Assembly (NCBI GenBank): GCA_964424105.1
Contig: CAYRHJ010000032.1
Location: 78,853 to 142,852, forward strand
Length of the DNA: 64,000 bases
Direction: 5' to 3'
DNA from: CAYRHJ01 sp964424105
Lineage (GTDB): Bacteria > Planctomycetota > Phycisphaerae > UBA1845
Below the pieces are notes generated by a model. That model did no database searches and had not been told where the DNA came from. It saw nothing but the letters and a program-made list of their open reading frames with translations. Positions 26,832 to 36,639 of the stretch are shown here, piece after piece; the first letter of the stretch is position 1; every line of letters begins with the position of its first letter. The translations under genes were made by a program, and so were the position numbers.

Positions 26832-27260
26832 CGCGTGCTCCTTATAAACTAAACAGGGATCCCACGTTACATCGTTTGATGCCGATACAATAGGATGAGC
26901 TACCCCGGTCGGGACCGCCCCACAGCCCGATTCGGTCTTGAGAGGAGAGAGTCCAGCTCGCCTACCCCGTGCCCTCCAACGTCTTTACAACGCCTCTCAT
27001 AATCGATCAAATCGCTTTTGACAAGCTCTTTTTCGGTCATATCTTTCGGCGGGCGGTCCACGGCGTGTTGAAGCGAGGTTTTTCTTCTTGTTAACGCGGC
27101 TGGGACTGTGCAAGTCAGCATGGTATCGTGGCTTGTAACGTCACTCCGGCGAAAGCCGGAGTCCAGGGCGGCGCGTTGAGGGCTGGATTCCGGCCTGCGC
27201 CGGAATGACGTCGGGGCCAGGTCCGTCGAAAGGTCCACGACCCAACCCGCCCGGAGGCAG
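26832..27260. repeat. divergent intergenic region with a family 1 pair
   Basis: About 430 bases between divergent genes. Family 1 copies lie at 27139-27166 (reverse) and 27183-27210 (forward), 16 bases apart, forming a large inverted repeat like the one at 2126-2192. No gene is seen; AAGGAG for the exported protein and GGAGG for the permease lie at the two ends. Confidence 0.75.
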
Positions 27261-28088
27261 ATGGTGATACTCGTTTGTTTGTTGATTACCGGACTCGTTG
27301 CGGGTTTGTTGGGCGGCTTCCTGGGCATTGGTGGGAGTATCATCATCATTCCGGTTCTGACCGAGTTTTTCGGCTTGCGGCAACACGTCTTTCAGGCGGC
27401 GGCGTTGATCATCAACTTTTTTGTGGCCGTTCCTGCGTTACGACAGCATCTATCCGCGCACGCCCTTCATGGCCCGACGCTGCGTTGGTTGGTGCCGTCG
27501 GCAGTAGCGGCGGCAGTGTTGGGTGTGGCATGCAGTGAATGGAGACTTTTTCAGGGGGCCGGATCGGCCTACCTGACCGGTATGTTCGGCGTTTTTTTGC
27601 TGGCCATAGCGTGTCGCGATGCGTGGATATTGTGGCGCGGCGCGACGGAATCAAGCCATGAAGCGTCGGTAGAATCGAAACCCTCCGGATGGCGAATTGG
27701 ATTGCTGATTGGATTACCCACCGGATTCATCTCGGGATTGTTGGGTGTCGGCGGAGGTGTCCTTGCGGTACCGCTTCAGCAACGGATTTGCAAATTGTCC
27801 GTTCGCACTGCCATCGCGAATTCGGCTGCGACCATCGTTGGATTGAGCGTGGTAGGTGCTGCCTTCAAACACTACGCACTGGCCATTCGGCATCCCGATA
27901 TCGATTGGCACGAGCCGTTCAGGCTGGCGTTAGTTTTGATTCCGACGGCGGTGATTGGGGCGACGGCGGGGGGACGGCTGACGCATATCCTCCCGGTCAG
28001 GTTTGTGCGACTCGCTTTCATGATCCTGTTGATGTTGGCCGGGGCCCGCATGGTCAGCCGAGCGTGGATGGCCGTGGTCGGCGGGTGA
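27261..28088 (+). CDS. TauE/SafE family anion permease
   Basis: A 275-residue membrane protein with about eight hydrophobic segments in two halves, each opening with a glycine-rich motif (GGFLGIGGSIIIIPVL near residue 20; GLLGVGGGVLAVPL near residue 160), as in the TauE/SafE/YfcA family. Members export or import sulfite, sulfoacetate or related small anions. The ATG at 27261 has GGAGG 4 bases upstream. There is no sulfur-metabolism neighbour, so the substrate is open. Confidence 0.85.
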   Translation: MVILVCLLITGLVAGLLGGFLGIGGSIIIIPVLTEFFGLRQHVFQAAALIINFFVAVPALRQHLSAHALHGPTLRWLVPSAVAAAVLGVACSEWRLFQGAGSAYLTGMFGVFLLAIACRDAWILWRGATESSHEASVESKPSGWRIGLLIGLPTGFISGLLGVGGGVLAVPLQQRICKLSVRTAIANSAATIVGLSVVGAAFKHYALAIRHPDIDWHEPFRLALVLIPTAVIGATAGGRLTHILPVRFVRLAFMILLMLAGARMVSRAWMAVVGG

Positions 28089-28307
28089 TGTTGACATCCC
28101 AATATCGGGTCGCGCAAGAATGGCCGATAACGATGCCAGATCAGCCGACCGCGAGGCGGTCGACCATGCCGATTGATGATGAAGTCGAGACTCCCGCTCG
28201 CCCGTCTGACAAGCCGAGTCTTTCCTCGGAAAACAGGTGTGCCAATCGGATGGGGACGGCCTCGCTAAAATCGAATAGACATTCCTATCACCCCAATTGG
28301 ATGGAAC

Positions 28308-28550
28308 ATGTTCTTGAAACAGAAAATCAATCCCATGCAAAACGGAACGCCCTGGCGACGCGTCATCCGCGTCATAATGATGTTCGGCGGGGGCGGATTG
28401 ATGACGGTCAGTGCTTGCAACGGCACGCTGGGTCGAGAATTTCGAACGGTGGCCGGTGACAGTGTCGAACAGGGGGTAACCTCGATCGTCAATGGCGTGT
28501 TGGACGGCCTTTTCGCGGTCGTGCAACCGGACGCAAGTTCGACTGACTGA
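28308..28550 (+). CDS. small lipoprotein-like protein of unknown function
   Basis: An 80-residue protein: a basic start, a Gly-rich hydrophobic stretch MMFGGGGLMTVSACNG with a cysteine in lipobox-like surroundings, then LGREFRTVAGDSVEQGVTSIVNGVLDGLFAVVQPD. The last part looks like one amphipathic helix. I have the impression that similar short proteins are common in Phycisphaerae. The start could be the ATG at 28308 or the one at 28335. It lies between the permease and typA with no clear operon partner. Confidence 0.5.
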   Translation: MFLKQKINPMQNGTPWRRVIRVIMMFGGGGLMTVSACNGTLGREFRTVAGDSVEQGVTSIVNGVLDGLFAVVQPDASSTD

Positions 28551-28624
28551 GCGCGACACATCAGACGCGTTCATTCACGCCGTTTGACGCGCCGCCTTTC
28601 TTGATCGGCCATCAAATTGCTTTC

Positions 28625-28652
28625 CTGGACCCCGGCATTCGCCGGAATGACG
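28625..28652 (+). repeat. family 1 element
   Basis: CTGGACCCCGGC-ATTC-GCCGGAATGACG between the small lipoprotein-like gene and the end of typA. It lies eight bases beyond the typA stop and may serve as part of its 3' end. Confidence 0.9.
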
Positions 28653-28659
28653 TAGGAAA

Positions 28660-30477
28660 TCAACTCGCCGTGACACGGGCGTTTCGTTTTCGCTCGATAT
28701 CGGACAGGCCTCGCTTGCGCAACCGAATCGCGTCGGGCGTAACTTCCACGAGTTCATCATCCTCAATGAATTCCAACGCCGTTTCCATCGTCAGTTCGCG
28801 GGCGGCCCTCAGAACGACCGTCTTGTCAGCGGCAGCCGCCCGAATATTGGTCATCTTCTTAGCCCTGCACACATTGACGGCCAAGTCGTTGTCGCGGCAG
28901 TGCTCGCCGACGATTTGCCCCTTGTAGACTTGCTCGCCGGGTCGAACGAAGAAATCTCCGCGGCTGCCCAGACTGTCGAGCGCGTAGGCGGTCACTTGTC
29001 CCGGTTCACTTGAAATCATCACGCCGCAATTACGCTCCGGGATGGAACCGCGAAAAAATTCGTACTCGAAGAAGTTGTGGTGCATGATGGCGCTGCCGCT
29101 GGTGGCGGAGAGCATACGATGACGCATGCCGATCAGCCCACGGGCCGGGATCGTGAATTCAAGCATCGTGGATTGGCCACGAGTATCCATGTGCCGGCAG
29201 ATGCCCCGCCGGCCGCCCATCAATTCCATGACCGTTCCGACGTGGTGCGGCGGAACCTCGATCATGCACAATTCGACGGGCTCGGTCTTTTTGCCGTCCA
29301 ATTCGCGGTAGATGACTTTCGGCTTGCCCGCGGCCAATTCGTATCCCTCGCGGCGCATCGATTCGATCAGGACCGATAGATGTAACATGCCTCGACCCGA
29401 AACGAGGAATTCCTCCGGCGTGTGGCCCGGTTGGACACGAAGCGCCACGTTGGCTTGCAACTCTTTTTCCAGTCGGTCTCGCAGGTGGCGACTGGTCAAA
29501 TATCGCCCCGACCGTCCGGCGAACGGCGAATCGTTCACGCGAAAGGTCATGTGCAGGGTCGGCTCATCGACCCGGACCAGCGTGATGGGCTGGGGGTTTT
29601 CCGGGTCGGCGATGGTGTTTCCGATATCCACGTTATTCAGCCCAACGACGGCGAATAGATCGCCGGCTCCGACTTGTTCGACCTTTCGTCGCCCCAATCC
29701 ATCGAATACCAGCACCTCACCGATGTGCTCGCGTGATTCCGTTCCGTCGCGATGAAGGACGACGGCTTCCTGTCCCGCCCGCAAGACGCCGGCAAAAACT
29801 CGCCCGATGCCGATTCGACCGACATAGTCGTTATGGTCCAATGTGGTGATGAGCGCTTGCAAGGGGGCCTGGTCGTCGTCGATGGGAAATGGAACGTGCC
29901 GGACAATGGCTTCGAACAAGACTTGAATGTCGTTCGCCTGCACGTGCGGATCGAGCGTGGCATAACCCAGTGTCGCTGACGCATAAACGACGGGGAAGTC
30001 GAGGGTCGCGTCGTCGGCCCCCAACTCGATGAACAGCTCAAACGTTTCATCCAACACGTCGTGGGGACGAGCATCGGTCCGATCGATCTTGTTGATCACC
30101 ACGATGGGACGCAGTTGGTATTCGAATGCTTTGCGAAGGACGAAACGGGTCTGCGGCATGGGACCCTCAAACGCGTCCACCAGCAACAGACATCCGTCCG
30201 CCAGCTTCAGCACCCGTTCGACCTCGCCGCCAAAATCCGCGTGCCCGGGGGTGTCAATCAGATTGATCTTGACCTCTCCATATTGAATGGCGATGTTTTT
30301 TGCCAGGATGGTGATGCCGCGCTCTTTTTCCTGATCGTTGGAATCCAGGATACGTTCACCTTTGAGTTGCGATTCGCGAAATTGTCCGCTCTGGCGCAAC
30401 ATCTGATCCACCAGCGTGGTCTTGCCGTGGTCCACGTGGGCGATGATGGCTACGTTGCGTATGTTCTTATTCCGCAC
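28660..30477 (-). CDS. typA: ribosome-associated GTPase TypA/BipA
   Basis: A 605-residue translational GTPase. The P-loop AHVDHGKTTLVD, switch II region DTPGHADFGGEVERVL and NKIDR are near the N-terminus, followed by EF-G-like domains and the C-terminal domain unique to TypA (RGLIGMRHRMLSATSG; PGEQVYKGQIVGEHCRDNDLAVNVCRAKKMTN). TypA helps large ribosomal subunit assembly, mainly under stress or cold. The start is a GTG at 30477 with GGAG upstream. Length is normal. Its neighbour rsmJ, also an rRNA-related gene, is 165 bases upstream on the same strand. Confidence 0.96.
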   Translation of the reverse strand: MRNKNIRNVAIIAHVDHGKTTLVDQMLRQSGQFRESQLKGERILDSNDQEKERGITILAKNIAIQYGEVKINLIDTPGHADFGGEVERVLKLADGCLLLVDAFEGPMPQTRFVLRKAFEYQLRPIVVINKIDRTDARPHDVLDETFELFIELGADDATLDFPVVYASATLGYATLDPHVQANDIQVLFEAIVRHVPFPIDDDQAPLQALITTLDHNDYVGRIGIGRVFAGVLRAGQEAVVLHRDGTESREHIGEVLVFDGLGRRKVEQVGAGDLFAVVGLNNVDIGNTIADPENPQPITLVRVDEPTLHMTFRVNDSPFAGRSGRYLTSRHLRDRLEKELQANVALRVQPGHTPEEFLVSGRGMLHLSVLIESMRREGYELAAGKPKVIYRELDGKKTEPVELCMIEVPPHHVGTVMELMGGRRGICRHMDTRGQSTMLEFTIPARGLIGMRHRMLSATSGSAIMHHNFFEYEFFRGSIPERNCGVMISSEPGQVTAYALDSLGSRGDFFVRPGEQVYKGQIVGEHCRDNDLAVNVCRAKKMTNIRAAAADKTVVLRAARELTMETALEFIEDDELVEVTPDAIRLRKRGLSDIERKRNARVTAS

Positions 30478-30642
30478 CTGTCGAAACGCTCCAAAACTCT
30501 TGCCGCGCTCAACTTCCGGTTATCGAGCACCCATGCCCCGCAGACGTGCGAAGCCGATCCATCCATCCGTCATCCGGAATGACCCCATCGAGAAGCATCA
30601 TCTTTTAACGTACAATGCTGTTTGGAGCAAACTTCCGCCTCA

Positions 30643-31419
30643 TCATTGTTTCCTTCTCAAATAGACGTCATAACGAACCGTTCGACCGGAAATGGTCACG
30701 TCAGGGGATGGGTGGATGGGCGGGGCATGCCGCATCCGCTTGACCACGACCCGTTTCCGTGCGACGCCTTTCGCTACGTCCAACAGCTCGGCGGCGTCCG
30801 TGTCATCGCCGACCAGACCCCTCAATAATCGCATTTCCTTCTTGACGGCAGCCGTCGCATGGGAGTCGATCGGGAACATGGGATCCATGTAGACGACATC
30901 AGGCTGAAGTGTTCCGTCGAGGGTTAGTAGTTTACGCGCGTCGCCGTAGCGGATGGCCAGACGCTCGTTGATGATTTCTTCGAGCGCGGGGATACGCCTC
31001 GCGCGGGTCAACCCGTCACGGACCAGCGCCCACAGGGCGCCGCAACGCTCGAAGGCCAACACGTTGTACCCATGTTTCGCCAGCGCGAAAGCGTCGCGAC
31101 CCAAACCCGCAGTCGCATCGATCAGCGTGGTGCACCCCGGACGCGGTCCCATCGCCCGTATCAGGGCATCAGCGCCGGTTAGTCGCCGGCCTCGTTTCCC
31201 ACCGGACCCCTCGCCGCCAAAATCGCACCACACCGGTCGGGATGGCGGGTCTATCGTCTGCCGCAGCTCCAATCGCGTTTCGGTCAGCGTCAGGTGAAAC
31301 GGATAGGATTCATCCCACTTTTGGACGAGGGGCAAACCGATTTCCGATGCCAATTCCGCTCCATGTGCTGCGCTGCCGCCATGGATCAGGAGGGCCAACG
31401 GTTGCGGTAAATTGGACAT
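30643..31419 (-). CDS. rsmJ: 16S rRNA (guanine1516-N2)-methyltransferase
   Basis: A 258-residue class I methyltransferase: DATAGLGRDAFALAKHG (SAM motif I), FERCGALWALVRDGL, and the catalytic-type motif MDPMFP followed by KKEMRLLRGLVGDD, both diagnostic of RsmJ (YhiQ). It methylates G1516 of 16S rRNA. The ATG at 31419 is preferred; a TTG two codons earlier is possible. No strong ribosome-binding site is seen. Confidence 0.88.
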   Translation of the reverse strand: MSNLPQPLALLIHGGSAAHGAELASEIGLPLVQKWDESYPFHLTLTETRLELRQTIDPPSRPVWCDFGGEGSGGKRGRRLTGADALIRAMGPRPGCTTLIDATAGLGRDAFALAKHGYNVLAFERCGALWALVRDGLTRARRIPALEEIINERLAIRYGDARKLLTLDGTLQPDVVYMDPMFPIDSHATAAVKKEMRLLRGLVGDDTDAAELLDVAKGVARKRVVVKRMRHAPPIHPSPDVTISGRTVRYDVYLRRKQ

Positions 31420-31425
31420 TTTCAA

Positions 31426-31738
31426 CGTTTACCGGGTTTACCAGGATAGTGGATTATCAGACGTGACACACGGGAATAGCATTCCGTTGTCCAGCCTGAT
31501 TCCCAATTGTAAATCATCTGTGTAACAGGCAAAATCGTAATGCGTCTCACCGGTCGAACATCTTGGTATCGTCGCAGACCGCGAGATTCGAAACTTCCAA
31601 TAATCCGTGACTTCTCGGTCCAGTTGGACCGGGGCTGCAAAACTATGATTTTATACTTGTTTCTCGATGATACTTGTGCTATCTTTAGGTGACTGGGTCT
31701 TGAAGCATTGTCACTTGTGGGAGGGGGGTACGTCTAAC
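31426..31738. other. divergent intergenic region
   Basis: About 310 bases between rsmJ and the PEP-CTERM-like gene. It is richer in A and T than its surroundings around 31640-31690 (TTATACTTG, GATACTTGTGCTATC), where a promoter for the plus-strand gene may lie. No repeat element is seen. Confidence 0.35.
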
Positions 31739-32494
31739 TTGATCACGCAATCTACATTACGAACAACTTTGGTCGCGATACTCATAGCATGCGGTTTCGC
31801 CCGTATCGCGCAGGCCGATCCTGTTTTGCAGCTTTATCTGGAGGGCGCGACCTACAACACAAACACGGAATCGTGGGAACTGCAAAGCCCACCCGGATCC
31901 TCATCTGGTAATCCATTTCGGCTGTGGGTCATCGGCAACGTGGATGGTCCGGGTGGCCACGGGACCATCAACAACGTTAGATTGGCCGTGGCGTATGATG
32001 CGACTGATTCAGCGCCGCTGGTTTCCCTGACGCCTACTACGACGGGTGGATTGGGTGGTTTTTTTGATCCTTCGACGCCGATAAATGCTTCGCTTCTCCA
32101 AACGGTGACGGACGGGTCATCGCCGATTCTGGGCAACGGTCGGGCGCTGCCGCCTCATGGTATTTACGGGCAAGGCGTCCACTGGCAGGAATTCGGCTTG
32201 GGCGATTTTGAACTTACCGATTCTCCTGTCGCGGACTTCATCAGCTCGTTTCCCGACGCTCCCGATGTTGGACGAGGCCAGATTAACGTTTATGATATTT
32301 CCGTATTGAACGGCAGCGGTATGTCGTTGCATTTCGATGTCTATAACACCATTGAAGGCTCCAACCACGCTCGATTCGCCCCGTTTTCGCACGATGCCGA
32401 CGGTGACACGAATATCGTTCCGGCCCCGGCTGCTGGCATGTTGGCCATGGTTGGATTCGCCATGATCGGTTCGATTCGTAAACGGAGCGTTTGA
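31739..32494 (+). CDS. exported protein with PEP-CTERM-like tail
   Basis: A 251-residue protein from a TTG start at 31739, which has GGAGGGG about 12 bases upstream and gives a normal signal peptide (ITQSTLRTTLVAILIACG, cleavage near AQA-DP). The frame also opens at 31667, but that adds an unlikely leader. The body begins VLQLYLEGATYNT and FRLWVIGNVDG, like the choice-of-anchor group of PEP-CTERM proteins. The C-terminus VPAPAAGMLAMVGFAMIGSIRKRSV-type tail (motif, hydrophobic helix, basic end) is a PEP-CTERM-like sorting signal for an exosortase. No exosortase gene is in the window. Confidence 0.75.
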   Translation: MITQSTLRTTLVAILIACGFARIAQADPVLQLYLEGATYNTNTESWELQSPPGSSSGNPFRLWVIGNVDGPGGHGTINNVRLAVAYDATDSAPLVSLTPTTTGGLGGFFDPSTPINASLLQTVTDGSSPILGNGRALPPHGIYGQGVHWQEFGLGDFELTDSPVADFISSFPDAPDVGRGQINVYDISVLNGSGMSLHFDVYNTIEGSNHARFAPFSHDADGDTNIVPAPAAGMLAMVGFAMIGSIRKRSV

Positions 32495-32536
32495 ACTGTA
32501 TACGTTTGCGTGAATGATCGGGAGCACATCGCCACC

Positions 32537-32643
32537 CTGGACTCCGGCTTTCGCCGGAGTGACGGTGCGGGATCTCATTTCGGTGCGGGATGTCATTCAG
32601 GCGCCCGGCAAAGGATGTCATTCCGGCGCGGGCCGGAATCCAA
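32537..32643. repeat. family 1 elements, convergent pair with a decayed copy
   Basis: Forward copy at 32537-32564, reverse copy at 32617-32643, and between them TGTCATTCAGGCGCCCGG (32591-32608), which looks like a decayed reverse copy. They fill the gap between two convergent genes and may act as a two-way terminator. Confidence 0.85.
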
Positions 32644-32646
32644 CCA

Positions 32647-33225
32647 TCAACGCGTTTCGTCGTCGATAAGTTGCCGTACTCGATTCTCGATGGCCGGGCT
32701 ACGCATTCCCGCCTGACGACCCCGTTCCAGCGCGTCTTCAAGCTCCATACCGCGATGACGATTCAGGTACAGCGCCCACAGTCCCCCAGCGCGACTCGCA
32801 GACTTGCAATGCATGAGCACACCACCTTGACAGTCCTTCAAGACGTCCGCCAGGCGATCGGCGTCGTCCAAACTCAATCCCTCGGCGGACTCGATCGGAA
32901 TGGAAACGTAATTCATTCCAAGCTCCCTGGCTGCGGCTTCTTCATTATAATCAACGGTTTGAATTTCCTCGGGCGTGCGGAGATTGACAATCGTTTTGAC
33001 GCCACGAGTCGGGGCGATTTCCAGTCCGCGCTTGGTCGGTTGACTCGCAAAATAGAACGCACCATCTCGCGATAGATGGGCGACACCGTCCCAATCGGAA
33101 ACGGGCGCGGCATGGCCCACGGGCGCATTGTCCAATGTCGCACAGCCTGTGTTACCGGCGAGGGCGACGGCGATGAACATACAAACACGTGGTCCCCTGT
33201 CCCTTGCGAATGAATTCCTCGACAT
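32647..33225 (-). CDS. lipoprotein with protein-tyrosine-phosphatase-like domain
   Basis: A 192-residue protein from the ATG at 33225 (AAGGAG 9 bases upstream). A signal peptide ends in LAGNTGC, a fair lipobox. The domain has GVKTIVNLRTPEE, YVSIPIESAEG and the P-loop HCKSASRAGG (C-x5-R), as in the DUF442/BLH and dual-specificity phosphatase group. The general acid is not certain. Family members dephosphorylate proteins or small substrates; an exported phosphatase of this type is less usual. It is followed on the same strand by nothing; ubiA lies 61 bases upstream on the same strand. Confidence 0.75.
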   Translation of the reverse strand: MSRNSFARDRGPRVCMFIAVALAGNTGCATLDNAPVGHAAPVSDWDGVAHLSRDGAFYFASQPTKRGLEIAPTRGVKTIVNLRTPEEIQTVDYNEEAAARELGMNYVSIPIESAEGLSLDDADRLADVLKDCQGGVLMHCKSASRAGGLWALYLNRHRGMELEDALERGRQAGMRSPAIENRVRQLIDDETR

Positions 33226-33285
33226 GTTACTTCGCTCCTTGTCATTCCATGCCATATCATTGATCCATGATTTCATTGAACCGCA

Positions 33286-34194
33286 TTACGAGCCGTTCGA
33301 CACCAGCAGCACGTCCAATACGGCTAGCACCGCCAGGCTCACTCCGACGATCCCGTTTATCGTGAAAAACGCCAAATTGATGCGCGAAAAATCGTTGGGC
33401 TGTACCAATCGGTTCTCGATGGCCAGCAGAAACCCGACCATAATCACCCCCGCGCCGTACAGCCAACCCAGCGACGCCAACGGGATCAACGAAGCCAACA
33501 GGGCGACGACGCACAAATGACATCCACGTGCGACCAATAGGGCGCCGCGCGGTCCGATACGCGACGGCAGGCTGTGAAGCTTTTCCCGCCGATCCACCTC
33601 AATGTCCTGACAAGCATAGATGATATCGAATCCCGCGATCCACAACGCCACTGCGGCGCTCAAAACGATCGCCGACCAGCCGATGCTCTGCGGGTGAACG
33701 GCCACCCAGGCCGCCGCCGGTGACAGGGCGATGGCGCTGCCCAGATAAAAATGTGACCAGCGCGTGAATCGCTTGCTGTACGAATAGGCGCACAGGTAAA
33801 CCAGGACCGGCAGACTCAGGCGTAGGGGCCAGGGATTCTGATACAGCCATTGAAATCCGGCGCAACCCATCAAATAGGCGAGGGCGGATCCGCCCAAGAA
33901 CAGCCACGCCGCCCGCCGTGAAAGACGATCCGCGGGCAAGGCGCGCTGGGCCGTTCGGGGGTTCCGAGAATCGATCTCCGCATCGACGATGCGATTGAAG
34001 GTCATGGCCACGCTACGAGCACCGACCATGCACACGATGAGCAACAGCAATTGACCCCCGTAGGGGCGTCGGACGCCTTCGATTTCACGTCCGGCGAAGA
34101 ATGCGGCGATGATGGCGAAAGGCAGCGCAAACACCGAATGCTGGAGCTTGATCATCTCGGACCATTCGCGGATCGAACGAGCCGTTACGGTCAT
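33286..34194 (-). CDS. ubiA: UbiA-family prenyltransferase (probable menaquinone pathway)
   Basis: A 302-residue membrane protein with about eight hydrophobic helices and both Asp-rich motifs of UbiA enzymes: NRIVDAEID (NxxxDxxxD) near residue 70 and DIEVDRREKLHSLPSR near residue 195. It joins a polyprenyl chain to an aromatic acid at the membrane. The ATG at 34194 overlaps the ubiX stop (ATGA). With ubiX, ubiE and ubiD nearby and no other ubiquinone gene, an MqnP-like role in futalosine-route menaquinone synthesis is more likely than 4-hydroxybenzoate prenylation (inferred). Confidence 0.88.
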   Translation of the reverse strand: MTVTARSIREWSEMIKLQHSVFALPFAIIAAFFAGREIEGVRRPYGGQLLLLIVCMVGARSVAMTFNRIVDAEIDSRNPRTAQRALPADRLSRRAAWLFLGGSALAYLMGCAGFQWLYQNPWPLRLSLPVLVYLCAYSYSKRFTRWSHFYLGSAIALSPAAAWVAVHPQSIGWSAIVLSAAVALWIAGFDIIYACQDIEVDRREKLHSLPSRIGPRGALLVARGCHLCVVALLASLIPLASLGWLYGAGVIMVGFLLAIENRLVQPNDFSRINLAFFTINGIVGVSLAVLAVLDVLLVSNGS

Positions 34195-34817
34195 GAGCAA
34201 GGCTCGCAGGTCGCTGGGGCGGCGGTCGCATCATGGGGCTCCCAGCGGTTTTGAAGCGCGTGTGGCACGTGCAGCAGGTCCAGTAATTTGCCGACCACGA
34301 AATCAACCAGATCGTCGATGGTTTGCGGCTTGAGATAGAAACCCGGATTGGCGGGACAAATGGTGGCCCCGGCCCGGCTCAGGCGGATCATGTTTTCGAG
34401 GTCGATGGGGCTGGTGGGCATCTCGCGCGGCACGAGGATCAGCGTGCGACGCTCCTTCAAGGTGACCGCGGCGGCGCGAGTGAGCAGCGAGTCGCCCATT
34501 CCCGAACTCACTTGCCCCAGCGTATGACTGCTGCATGGACAGATGACCATTCCTTCGTTCAGAAACGAACCACTCGCCAGCGGGCTGTCCAGGGCCTTGT
34601 TGGAATGCAATCGCAGTCGCTGCTCGTTTCGTCCGATGAGGCTCATCGAATCCAGTTGCACAACGCCCAGCTCGTCGTGTAGCAGTTTCCTGCCCCAGGT
34701 GGACACGACCAGGTGTGTTTCCACCTCCGCCCGCAGCAGGCAATCCAGTAATCGTCGCGCGTAGAGTGCTCCACTGGCGCCGGTGATGCCCACGGTGATT
34801 CGTCGGTCGCTGGTCAC
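34191..34817 (-). CDS. ubiX: flavin prenyltransferase UbiX
   Basis: A 208-residue protein with ITVGITGASGALYARRLL at the N-terminus, VICPCSSHTLGQVSSGMGDSLLTRAA in the middle and LVPREMPTSPIDLENMIRLSRAGA near the end, all diagnostic of UbiX. It makes prenylated FMN, the cofactor for UbiD decarboxylases; ubiD lies 6 kb away. The GTG at 34817 has AAGGA 10 bases upstream; this and the family length decide the start over a TTG at 34850. It overlaps ubiA by 4 bases. Confidence 0.94.
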   Translation of the reverse strand: MTSDRRITVGITGASGALYARRLLDCLLRAEVETHLVVSTWGRKLLHDELGVVQLDSMSLIGRNEQRLRLHSNKALDSPLASGSFLNEGMVICPCSSHTLGQVSSGMGDSLLTRAAAVTLKERRTLILVPREMPTSPIDLENMIRLSRAGATICPANPGFYLKPQTIDDLVDFVVGKLLDLLHVPHALQNRWEPHDATAAPATCEPCS

Positions 34818-34824
34818 CCGTCCG

Positions 34825-36639
34825 TTATCCTTCTGCTTTTGCACGCTCAATCTTCCGCAGTTCCGCTTCGGCGGACTTGGCCCACAATGAATTGGGAAAC
34901 TCGTTCAGCACGCGCTCGAAAGCCGATCGCGCACCCGGATAAGCCTTCATTTCAAAATAGGTTTGTCCCAATTGAAACACAGCCTCCGGCAATGCGTCCG
35001 CCGTGGGGTTTGTGGTCACGAGGTTTTCCAATAACTTTGAACGCTGTTCTGGGTCCACGACGGCCAGCGCCATTTCCAGTTCGATGTTGTCTTGCAATTG
35101 GCAACGCGGAAACTTCGCCAACAGGCTCGCCAAGTCGTTCTTTCGATTGACGTCCCTCGGATCAAGGGCCATGAAGGCGGCGAGGGGTTCATGACCGTAC
35201 AGCGGATCGCGATTGGCTTCGAGGAGTTGACGGAGTTTCGGGGCCTCAATCAAGTGGCGGGCGACGGGAATACCCAAACTACTTTCGGTGGATCGTCGCT
35301 CAAAAATTCCGCTTGAAGCTTGGTCCTGCTGGGCGTTCGCGGTACTTCCGGATTTGCGATCCAATTCTACCAACCAGGCGATGGCTTCATCCACTTGACC
35401 AAGGCGGGCATCCAGTTGTGCGAGCCTCAACCGCGCGACCGTACCCAGCGGAGACGACTGGGCATGGTGTTCAATGCGCGTCCATGGCCAGCGCGATGCC
35501 TCGCTGGGAAAATCGGCATAGAAATCGAAGCGGCGATGCGTCGCAAACGCCACGAGATCGACTCGCATGTCCTGGGTTCGCGCTTGCACGTACAACGCAT
35601 TGGGGGCGTAAACGCTGTCCGGAAATGACCGGATAAAACCTAGCGCCGCAGCCACCGCTCGTTGCTTGTAGCGATGGAGGACCTGACCCAATTCAGGATC
35701 CAAAGCCAACGACCATCGCGTCTCGACCAAGGCTCGTGCGGACTCCGCGGATTGACCGCTTCGCTTTCGTTCCGCCGCGACGGCTGCATCGAACGCGGAG
35801 GCGGCTTCCTCACGCATGAAATAATCGGACGACGGACCGTACTCGGATTCAAGCAGGCGATAATACAGCTCGTCTCTGCCCACTCCAAATTCAAAGATGG
35901 CCACCGGTGTCAGGAATAGAACGGTCAACAGCGGCGAGATCGCGCCCGGGCGGTACTTCACGATGTGGGCGATGATCAACACGATCCCCATGACGATGGC
36001 GGAAGCCAATACAGCCAGGATCAACGGCGCCAACACCTTGATGCGATCCGCGGGGTTGGCCAATACGTCCACCGCCGGTTCAGTCTGCCTTGAAGCCATA
36101 AAAAAATACAAGATGACGGGCAACAAGCTCATCAATGCGGACGCGAATTTCGAGCGCGATTTGAACGGCCTGACCGACGCCAGCAGGCACGACGCCAGCA
36201 ACACAATGGCCAACCAAGGCATGACGGCCACGAATCCGACGGACAAGATGAACGGAATAGCGCAGGCCATGCGGTAAAGGATGGCCGTCAGCACGGGGAT
36301 GGAAACCAGGGCCGCGAGTATCAACCCTAATACAGGGATCATCATGGGTACCTGTTCGATGCTGATCGGTGCGAGTGACAGGCCCGTGGGGGTGTGTTCC
36401 GTGTCAGGCGTGGGTCGAAAGGTGGCTGTGAATTGTTCCCAGTAATCCGCCGCGCCGGGTGCGAAGAAAATCCCGGTGCGAAGCCAGTAGGCCACACAAC
36501 ACAACCCGAAGAAAAGCACAACGTTGACCGTCAGCAGGATGATGGCGCGGCGACGATACTTCCATTCCGTGCGCGACCAGATGTCGTGGATCGGTGGGTC
36601 CAGCGATCGAACGTCTACCTGTGTCGCGGTTCCCGTCAC
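34825..36639 (-). CDS. multi-pass membrane protein with TPR-like C-terminal region
   Basis: A 604-residue protein. The first about 260 residues hold some seven hydrophobic helices; there is a cytoplasmic-type start (Trp/Lys/Arg-rich WKYRRRAIILL). The rest is soluble and helical, ending in a clear tetratricopeptide unit (AVFQLGQTYFEMKAYPGARSAFERVLNEFPNSLWAKSAEAELRKIE). Such tails mediate protein contacts. It lies between menG and ubiX in one operon, overlapping menG by GTGA, which suggests a link with quinone synthesis or membrane assembly, but I do not recognise the family. Confidence 0.7.
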   Translation of the reverse strand: MTGTATQVDVRSLDPPIHDIWSRTEWKYRRRAIILLTVNVVLFFGLCCVAYWLRTGIFFAPGAADYWEQFTATFRPTPDTEHTPTGLSLAPISIEQVPMMIPVLGLILAALVSIPVLTAILYRMACAIPFILSVGFVAVMPWLAIVLLASCLLASVRPFKSRSKFASALMSLLPVILYFFMASRQTEPAVDVLANPADRIKVLAPLILAVLASAIVMGIVLIIAHIVKYRPGAISPLLTVLFLTPVAIFEFGVGRDELYYRLLESEYGPSSDYFMREEAASAFDAAVAAERKRSGQSAESARALVETRWSLALDPELGQVLHRYKQRAVAAALGFIRSFPDSVYAPNALYVQARTQDMRVDLVAFATHRRFDFYADFPSEASRWPWTRIEHHAQSSPLGTVARLRLAQLDARLGQVDEAIAWLVELDRKSGSTANAQQDQASSGIFERRSTESSLGIPVARHLIEAPKLRQLLEANRDPLYGHEPLAAFMALDPRDVNRKNDLASLLAKFPRCQLQDNIELEMALAVVDPEQRSKLLENLVTTNPTADALPEAVFQLGQTYFEMKAYPGARSAFERVLNEFPNSLWAKSAEAELRKIERAKAEG